The notes beneath the pieces are model-generated. The model worked only from the letters and a program-made list of their open reading frames with translations, made no database searches and had not been told where the DNA came from. From Roseomonas alba (GTDB lineage: Bacteria > Pseudomonadota > Alphaproteobacteria > Acetobacterales > Acetobacteraceae), in NCBI RefSeq assembly GCF_019430885.1, contig NZ_JAHYBZ010000009.1, positions 281,762-345,761 on the forward strand: DNA of 64,000 nt. The letters run 5' to 3'. A program made the position numbers and the translations under genes. Shown in pieces: positions 58,357-64,000 of the stretch. How positions within the stretch are numbered: position 1 is the stretch's first letter; each line of letters begins with the position of its first letter.

Positions 58357-59196
58357 TCAGCCGCCTCGGCGCTGCGCGTCCCGCAGCGCCCGGAAGCCGA
58401 TGCGGCGCACGCCGTGCTGCGCGATGTCCTCCGCCAGCGACGGATCAAGGAGCGATTGCGCGTCGTCTATCCGCAGCGCGGCCGAGGCCGGGCTGCATCC
58501 GCGCAGTTCCTCCCCGTCGAGCGCCGGGTGCGCGAAGATTTCGGTGACGCCGGGTGCGAGCCGCGGCAGCGCCGCGCGCAGCGTCGGGCCCGCCGGCGTC
58601 GGCCAGGCGTAGAGCATCTGCTCGTTGAACAGGATGCCGCGGGCCGTGGCGCGTTCGCGCGCCCCGAAACCCTGCCGGGCGCAATCCTCGGCCGAAGCCA
58701 TGCGGACCGGCAGGCCGAATTGCGCGGCGAGGTCGAGATAGACCTCGAACAGGTCGGCGCGGTCCTGCATGACGCCCATATGCGCGTCGAGATGCGTGAC
58801 ATCCACGCCCCAGGACAGCGCTGTCTCGATCTGCGCCAGGCATTCCGCGCGGGCGTCTTCGGGGGTAAGGCGATCCAGCGCTTCGGCGGCGCTGCGCGGC
58901 AGGAAGCCCCGCGCATCATGCAGCGAGGCCCCTTGCGTCAGCCCGCGCCAGCGGCAGCCCTCATATTCGCTGGTCAGCGTCAGATGGATGCCGAGCGGGA
59001 AGCCGCGGCAGAGCTGCACCGCCTCCGGCGCCCAGGGGCAGGGGACCATGAGCGTGGCATCGGTCGCGATCCCCTCGGCGAGCGCGCGATGCGTCGCGAG
59101 ATTCGCGGCATGGCTTGATCCGAGATCGTCGCAATTGACGATGAGGAGCCGCGCATCGGCATCGAAGCCCAGGCGCGCCGCCAGTCTGGAATCCAT
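58357..59196 (-). CDS. ChbG/HpnK (YdjC-like) carbohydrate deacetylase
   Basis: This 279-residue protein belongs to the YdjC/ChbG deacetylase family. It has the metal-binding LIVNCDDLGSSHAANLA motif near residue 20, HLTLTSEYEG, and the catalytic THLDAHMGVM with His and Asp. These enzymes deacetylate chitooligosaccharides or, as HpnK, hopanoid intermediates. The start at 59196 has an AGGGA site; an in-frame ATG six codons earlier lacks one. It lies opposite in direction between yebC and ruvC and is separate from their transcription. Confidence 0.85.
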   Translation of the reverse strand: MDSRLAARLGFDADARLLIVNCDDLGSSHAANLATHRALAEGIATDATLMVPCPWAPEAVQLCRGFPLGIHLTLTSEYEGCRWRGLTQGASLHDARGFLPRSAAEALDRLTPEDARAECLAQIETALSWGVDVTHLDAHMGVMQDRADLFEVYLDLAAQFGLPVRMASAEDCARQGFGARERATARGILFNEQMLYAWPTPAGPTLRAALPRLAPGVTEIFAHPALDGEELRGCSPASAALRIDDAQSLLDPSLAEDIAQHGVRRIGFRALRDAQRRGG

Positions 59197-59293
59197 GCCT
59201 GCATTCCCTGCCATCCGTGGCGCGAGGCTAATGCGGGGCGGCGGTGCCGGCCATGGCGGGGCTTGGCAGGCGCGGCTCTGCTATGAAGGCGCC

Positions 59294-59812
59294 ATGCGGC
59301 CACGTCCGATTCGCATCCTGGGCCTCGACCCCGGCCTCCAGCACACCGGCTGGGGGCTGATCGAGCATGACGGGTTCCGGTTGCGCTTCGTCGCCGAAGG
59401 CGTGGTGTCCACCTCCGCCGCCGAGGATCTGCCGGACCGGCTGCTCGCCCTGCATCGCGGGCTGGCCGCCATGATCGACCAGCACACGCCGGACGAGGCC
59501 GCGGTCGAGAACACCTATGTCGCGCGCAACCCGGATTCCGCGTTGAAGTTGGGGCAGGCGCGCGGGGTGGTCGTGCTGGCGCCGGCGCTCGCGGGGCTGG
59601 CGGTGGCGCAATACGGCGCGATGGAGGTGAAGCGCGCCGTGGTGGGCAACGGGCATGCGGCGAAGGAACAGGTGCAGGCGATGGTGAAGCACCTGCTGCC
59701 CGGCGTGACCTTCAAGCGGGCGGATGCCGCCGATGCGCTCGCGGTGGCGATCTGCCATGCGCATCACCGCCATTCCCGCCAGGCGCTGGCGCGGGGATAC
59801 CAGCCGGCATGA
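59294..59812 (+). CDS. ruvC: Holliday junction resolvase RuvC
   Basis: This 172-residue endonuclease cuts Holliday junctions. The four acidic residues are visible: Asp12 in ILGLDPGLQHTGWG, a Glu in AAVENTYVARNP, and two Asp in RADAADALAVAICHAH. Length is normal (E. coli 173). Repeat copy K follows, separating it from ruvA. Confidence 0.96.
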   Translation: MRPRPIRILGLDPGLQHTGWGLIEHDGFRLRFVAEGVVSTSAAEDLPDRLLALHRGLAAMIDQHTPDEAAVENTYVARNPDSALKLGQARGVVVLAPALAGLAVAQYGAMEVKRAVVGNGHAAKEQVQAMVKHLLPGVTFKRADAADALAVAICHAHHRHSRQALARGYQPA

Positions 59813-59830
59813 TGCGGTTGTGCCTGACGA

Positions 59831-60122
59831 TTGGAGGGGCTTTGCCCCCCCAAGCTACCCCGCCCGGGTTCCCATCGACGTTGCGAGGCGACGTCAATGG
59901 GGCCCCTGGATGCCCTGCATCCTGGACTGCCGGCACCTGGTGCCGGGCAGGGCGCGCGCGTCGCCGTGGTGGGCGCCCGTCCGGCGCGGCGCCAGGATCA
60001 CGACGGGCGCAAAGGCCGCATGGCCTGTCGGGACGCCCTTTGCGCCGCTCGCCAAGTGACGGTTTCCAAAGGCCTTTCGGCCTTTGGTGGGGGAGGTCCG
60101 GAGGGGGCAAGGCCCCCTCTGG
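59831..60122. repeat. Dispersed hairpin element, copy K
   Basis: This 292-bp copy lies between ruvC and ruvA. Ends: TTGGAGGGGC...GCCCCCCCAA (59831-59853) and CCGGAGGGGGC...GCCCCCTCTGG (60098-60122). It carries an accessory palindrome CCCATCGACGTTGC/GCGACGTCAATGGGG (about 59871-59902). The right arm is canonical: GCCAAGTGACGG, TTTCC, AAAGGCC, GGCCTTTGG. The right hairpin ends 12 bases before the ruvA start. Confidence 0.87.
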
Positions 60123-60134
60123 TGTGCGCTGCCC

Positions 60135-60752
60135 ATGATCGGTGCGCTGAAAGGCCGTCTCGACTCCACCCATGACGGCGGCTGCGTCTTCGACGTCAAC
60201 GGCGTCGGTTACCTGCTGTCCTGCTCCCGCAAGACGCTCGATGCCCTGTCGGGCAAGGACGGCGTCCAGCGCCTCCTGGTCGAGACCCGTGTCAGCCAGG
60301 ATGCCATCACCCTGTACGGCTTCGCCGATGCCGCCGAGCGCGAGGCCTTCCGTGCCCTGATCGAGGTGAAGACGGTCGGCCCGCAGAAGGCGCTGATCGT
60401 GCTGTCCTCGCTGACGCCGGATGGCTTGGCGCGGGCGATCGCGGGCAAGGAGCGCAAGCGCCTGTCCGAGGTGAAGGGCCTGGGCGCCGCGACCGCGAAC
60501 CGCATCGTGGACGAACCCGCGATGCAGAAATGGGCGGTCGGCCGCGCGACGCCCGAGGCGGATGGCGAGGGCGCGCTGCCCGCCGCCCCGCCGGAACAGG
60601 GGGCGGAAGCGGATGCGATTTCCGCCCTGGTCAATCTCGGCTGGAAGCAGCCGCAGGCGGCTTCGGCCATCGCGCGGGTCGCGAAGCGGTTGGGGGAGGG
60701 CGCGACGCTCGACGCGCTGATCCGTGACGGGCTGAAGGAGATGGCGAGGTGA
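60135..60752 (+). CDS. ruvA: Holliday junction branch migration protein RuvA
   Basis: This 205-residue junction-binding protein has the N-terminal OB domain ([28 protein letters not shown], in two pieces), two helix-hairpin-helix motifs ([18 protein letters not shown] and [15 protein letters not shown]) and the C-terminal domain III ([18 protein letters not shown]) that contacts RuvB. It overlaps ruvB by four bases. Confidence 0.96.
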   Translation: MIGALKGRLDSTHDGGCVFDVNGVGYLLSCSRKTLDALSGKDGVQRLLVETRVSQDAITLYGFADAAEREAFRALIEVKTVGPQKALIVLSSLTPDGLARAIAGKERKRLSEVKGLGAATANRIVDEPAMQKWAVGRATPEADGEGALPAAPPEQGAEADAISALVNLGWKQPQAASAIARVAKRLGEGATLDALIRDGLKEMAR

Positions 60753-61786
60753 GCGACGACCGCCTGACCTCCCCTGAACGCCAGGAAGACGATTACGGCG
60801 AGCACGCGCTGCGCCCGCAGACGATCGGCGATTTCACCGGCCAGCAATCGCTGCGCGAGAACCTGACCGTCTTCATCGCCGCGGCGAAGGCGCGGGCGGA
60901 ACCGATGGACCATGTGCTGTTCCACGGTCCGCCAGGCCTCGGGAAGACCACTCTGGCGCAGATCGTGGCGCGGGAACTCGGCGTGGGGTTCCGCGCCACC
61001 TCGGGGCCGGTGTTGCAGCGCTCGGGCGACCTCGCGGCGATCCTGACCAACCTGCAGCCGCGCGACGTGCTGTTCATCGACGAGATCCACCGCCTGCAGC
61101 CGGCGATCGAGGAGACGCTCTATCCGGCGATGGAGGATTTCGTCCTCGACCTCATCATCGGGGAGGGGCCGGCGGCGCGCACCGTGCGCATCGACATCCC
61201 ACCCTTCACGCTGATCGGCGCGACGACCCGGGCGGGGCTGCTGGCCACGCCGCTGCGCGACCGCTTCGGCATTCCGCTGCGGCTGGTATTCTACACGCCT
61301 GAGGAACTGCACGGCATCGTCACGCGCGGCGCGCGCAAGCTGCACTTCGCGCTGTCGGAGGATGGCGCGATGGAAATCGCCAAGCGGTCGCGCGGCACGC
61401 CGCGCATCGCCGGGCGGCTGCTGCGCCGGGTGCGCGACTTCGCGATGGTCGAGAACCGCACCGCCGACCGCGCCATGGCCGATGCGGCGCTGCAACGGCT
61501 GGAGGTGGACGCGCTCGGCCTCGATGCCATGGACCGGCGGTATCTGCGCCGCATCGCGGAACACCATGGCGGCGGGCCGGTCGGGATCGAGACGCTGGCC
61601 GCGGCGCTCGCCGAAGGGCGCGACACATTGGAAGAAGTCGTCGAGCCCTTCCTGATCCAGGAGGGCCTGGTCCTGCGCACCCCGCGCGGGCGGATGCTGG
61701 GGGATCGCGGCTGGCGGCATCTTGGGCTGACGCCGCCGGCCGCGCTCGCCGCGCAGCTCGACCTGTTGCGGGATTCGGAGTCGTGA
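60749..61786 (+). CDS. ruvB: Holliday junction branch migration ATPase RuvB
   Basis: This 345-residue AAA+ motor has the Walker [14 protein letters not shown], Walker [12 protein letters not shown], sensor-like [20 protein letters not shown], and a C-terminal winged helix. It starts at a GTG within the ruvA end (GTGAGC). Its TGA overlaps ybgC, so it is co-translated with the tol genes. Confidence 0.97.
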   Translation: MSDDRLTSPERQEDDYGEHALRPQTIGDFTGQQSLRENLTVFIAAAKARAEPMDHVLFHGPPGLGKTTLAQIVARELGVGFRATSGPVLQRSGDLAAILTNLQPRDVLFIDEIHRLQPAIEETLYPAMEDFVLDLIIGEGPAARTVRIDIPPFTLIGATTRAGLLATPLRDRFGIPLRLVFYTPEELHGIVTRGARKLHFALSEDGAMEIAKRSRGTPRIAGRLLRRVRDFAMVENRTADRAMADAALQRLEVDALGLDAMDRRYLRRIAEHHGGGPVGIETLAAALAEGRDTLEEVVEPFLIQEGLVLRTPRGRMLGDRGWRHLGLTPPAALAAQLDLLRDSES

Positions 61787-62253
61787 CGCAAGCGGAACCG
61801 GAATCGCTGGACAAGATCCACCGATACAACCTACGCGTGTATTTTGAGGATACCGATGCCGGCGGGGTGGCCTATCACGCCCGATATCTGGCCTGGGCGG
61901 AGCGGGCGCGCACCGAATCCTTGCGTGCCATAGGTTTGCCGCACCAATTTATGATGGAACGTCACAATGCGTTGCTGGTGGTGCGGCGCGTCGAAGTGGA
62001 GTATTGGCGGCCCGCCCGCCTGGATGACCTGGTGGTGATCGAAAGCGTGATCCGGCGGGTGACCGGTGCGCAAATCCTTGTCAGCCAGACCGTCCGTGCG
62101 GTCGCCGAGGATAGCGGCGCACCCGGCGAAAGGCTGGCGGGGCTGAAGATCGGCCTGGTCTGCGTGGGGCAGGAAAGCCTGAAACCGGTGCCTCTGCCCG
62201 AACCGTGGCGGACGGTGCTGCGGGATCTCGTTGTAGCCGAGGCGACCGGCTGA
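61783..62253 (+). CDS. ybgC: Acyl-CoA thioesterase YbgC (tol-pal associated)
   Basis: This 156-residue hot-dog-fold thioesterase begins its domain with [28 protein letters not shown], containing the catalytic Asp. It then has the [17 protein letters not shown] segment. YbgC is usually the first gene of the tol-pal operon and acts on acyl-CoA or acyl-ACP. It overlaps ruvB by four bases. Confidence 0.93.
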   Translation: MTQAEPESLDKIHRYNLRVYFEDTDAGGVAYHARYLAWAERARTESLRAIGLPHQFMMERHNALLVVRRVEVEYWRPARLDDLVVIESVIRRVTGAQILVSQTVRAVAEDSGAPGERLAGLKIGLVCVGQESLKPVPLPEPWRTVLRDLVVAEATG

Positions 62254-62323
62254 TCGCCGCGGATCGTGTTGCAGGCGGCGCAAGCCGCGCAGGCCCCGGG
62301 CGGGGCGGGAAAGGAGATTGGGC

Positions 62324-63064
<741 letters not shown>

Positions 63065-63068
63065 GGCG

Positions 63069-63569
63069 ATGGCCAGTCCGCTCATCGGCGGTCGCACCAA
63101 CGGGCGATCCCGCTATCGCCCGTTGGCCGAGATCAACGTCACCCCGATGGTCGACGTCATGCTCGTGCTGCTGATCATCTTCATGGTCGCGGCCCCGCTG
63201 ATGACCGTCGGCGTGCCGGTCGACCTGCCGCGCACCGCGGCGTCCCCCCTGAACCAGGAGACGGAGCCGCTCACCATCTCGGTCGATCCCCAGGGGCGCG
63301 TCTTCCTGCAGGAGACCGAGGTGCCGATGGAGGAACTGGTGCCCCGCCTGCGCGCCATCATGCAGAACCAGCCGCAGGGTGCGCCGGAACGCCGCATCTT
63401 CGTGCGCGGTGACCGGGCCATCGCCTACGGCAAGGTCATGGAAGTGATGGGGACCATCGCCGCCGCCGGCTTCACCCGTGTCGCGCTGCTGGCCGAACAG
63501 CCGGGCGGTGCCGCGCAGCCGGGCAGCACGCCCGCGCCGGCACCGGCCCGCCGCCCCGGCGCGCAGTAG
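63069..63569 (+). CDS. tolR: Tol-Pal subunit TolR
   Basis: This 166-residue ExbD/TolR-family protein has one transmembrane helix with the essential Asp (EINVTPMVDVMLVLLIIFMV near residues 20-40) and a periplasmic domain. The C-terminal 20 residues are an Ala/Pro tail. It uses proton flow through TolQR to energise TolA. It begins 4 bases after tolQ. Confidence 0.95.
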   Translation: MASPLIGGRTNGRSRYRPLAEINVTPMVDVMLVLLIIFMVAAPLMTVGVPVDLPRTAASPLNQETEPLTISVDPQGRVFLQETEVPMEELVPRLRAIMQNQPQGAPERRIFVRGDRAIAYGKVMEVMGTIAAAGFTRVALLAEQPGGAAQPGSTPAPAPARRPGAQ

Positions 63570-63595
63570 CGCAACTGAGGAAAGGGAGCGGAAGG

Positions 63596-64000
63596 GTGGG
63601 CACGCCCTCCTGGACCGCACGGATGGACCTGAACCGCTGGGGCATCGTCTCGGCGGGCATGCACGTGCTGATCCTCGTGATCGGCACGCTTTTCGTGCTC
63701 GCCCGCCCGATCCCCGAGCCCGAGGAGCAGGGCATCGCGGTTGAACTGGTCTCCCCCGGCCCGCCGCAGCTCGCCCAGGCCGATGTGCAGCGCCCGATTC
63801 CGGCGCCGCCTTCGCCCAATGCCACGCCGGAGCCACCGACGCCCGAACCTCCGGCGCCGGAACCGCCACGCAATACGCCGCCCGAGCCGCCGCCGCCGCC
63901 ACCCCCGCCGCCGCCGGCACCGGCCACCGCGCCGACGCCGCCTTCGCCGCAGCAGGCCCCGCCCACGCCGCCGACGCCGCCGCCCGCGCCCTCCCCGGAC
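63596..64000 (+). CDS. tolA: Tol-Pal subunit TolA, 5' part (truncated by the window end)
   Basis: The first 135 codons of tolA are present and the frame is open to the window end. A GTG at 63596 after a purine-rich AAAGGGAGCGGAAGG stretch is likely; an ATG at 63623 is possible. The short cytoplasmic end is followed by one transmembrane helix (GIVSAGMHVLILVIGTLFVLA), then a very Pro-rich periplasmic domain with runs of Pro, typical of alphaproteobacterial TolA. TolA links the TolQR motor to TolB and Pal in the outer membrane. Confidence 0.9.
   Translation, partial: MGTPSWTARMDLNRWGIVSAGMHVLILVIGTLFVLARPIPEPEEQGIAVELVSPGPPQLAQADVQRPIPAPPSPNATPEPPTPEPPAPEPPRNTPPEPPPPPPPPPPAPATAPTPPSPQQAPPTPPTPPPAPSPD

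Noticed and set aside
11253..60122. CRISPR array as an explanation of the regularly built repeats
   Set aside because: The repeats are long, kilobases apart and internally palindromic, without short unique spacers or cas genes.

Overview
This is a very GC-rich bacterial chromosomal window. The best fit is an alphaproteobacterium of the Acetobacteraceae (Rhodospirillales), probably of the Roseomonas group. The evidence is the gene order rpsB-tsf-pyrH-frr-uppS-cdsA-dxr-rseP-bamA-skp-lpxD-fabZ-lpxA-lpxI, the use of LpxI rather than LpxH, a Bug/TctC-type binding protein, and a yebC...ruvCAB-ybgC-tolQRA cluster. The taxonomic call is an inference from gene content, not from a database search.

Layout. 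Positions 1-10000 hold a compact phage island in the order of the T7 late region: major capsid protein, tail tubular A-like, tail tubular B/nozzle-like, small internal-virion-like protein, tailspike with a T7 gp17-type N-terminus, small gene, large terminase, then a membrane/coiled-coil protein and a SleB-like endolysin. No portal, scaffold, integrase, polymerase or replication gene is visible, so the island is partial or decayed, or its other half lies left of the window. Positions 10000-36700 hold ordinary and accessory chromosomal genes: EamA transporter, M48 peptidase plus LemA, a TadE/TadE/TadG cluster, peroxiredoxin, AlgH, a MocR regulator with its likely operator, a HAD hydrolase and PyrD, transporters, tRNA-His, FkbM methyltransferase, amidase, an SDR that has lost its catalytic residues, a putative caspase-fold protein, aminotransferase, cyanase, aspartate dehydrogenase, PhoD and a Bug protein. 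Positions 36893-51630 hold the translation, pyrimidine, isoprenoid, outer-membrane and lipid A operon. Positions 51885-57472 hold a PadR/DUF2218 pair, YcjX/YcjF-like proteins, a Bcr/CflA transporter and a PPOX flavoprotein. Positions 57595-64000 hold yebC, ruvCAB and tol-pal genes, and the window ends inside tolA.

The strongest unexplained structure is a family of dispersed intergenic elements, mostly 230-290 bp. At least ten copies plus a fragment lie between 11.2 and 60.1 kb. Each has a GC-rich hairpin at both ends (GGAGGGGC...GCCCCTCC type), then inverted arms carrying an AAAGGCC/GGCCTTT hairpin and the motif AAACCGTCACTTGG, around a core that can be aligned between several copies. Every copy is intergenic, and several sit between genes that are otherwise packed in operons (cdsA/dxr, lpxA/lpxI, ruvC/ruvA). 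A smaller C-rich hairpin family is seen only in the phage island; one copy sits directly after the capsid gene, where T7 has its late terminator.
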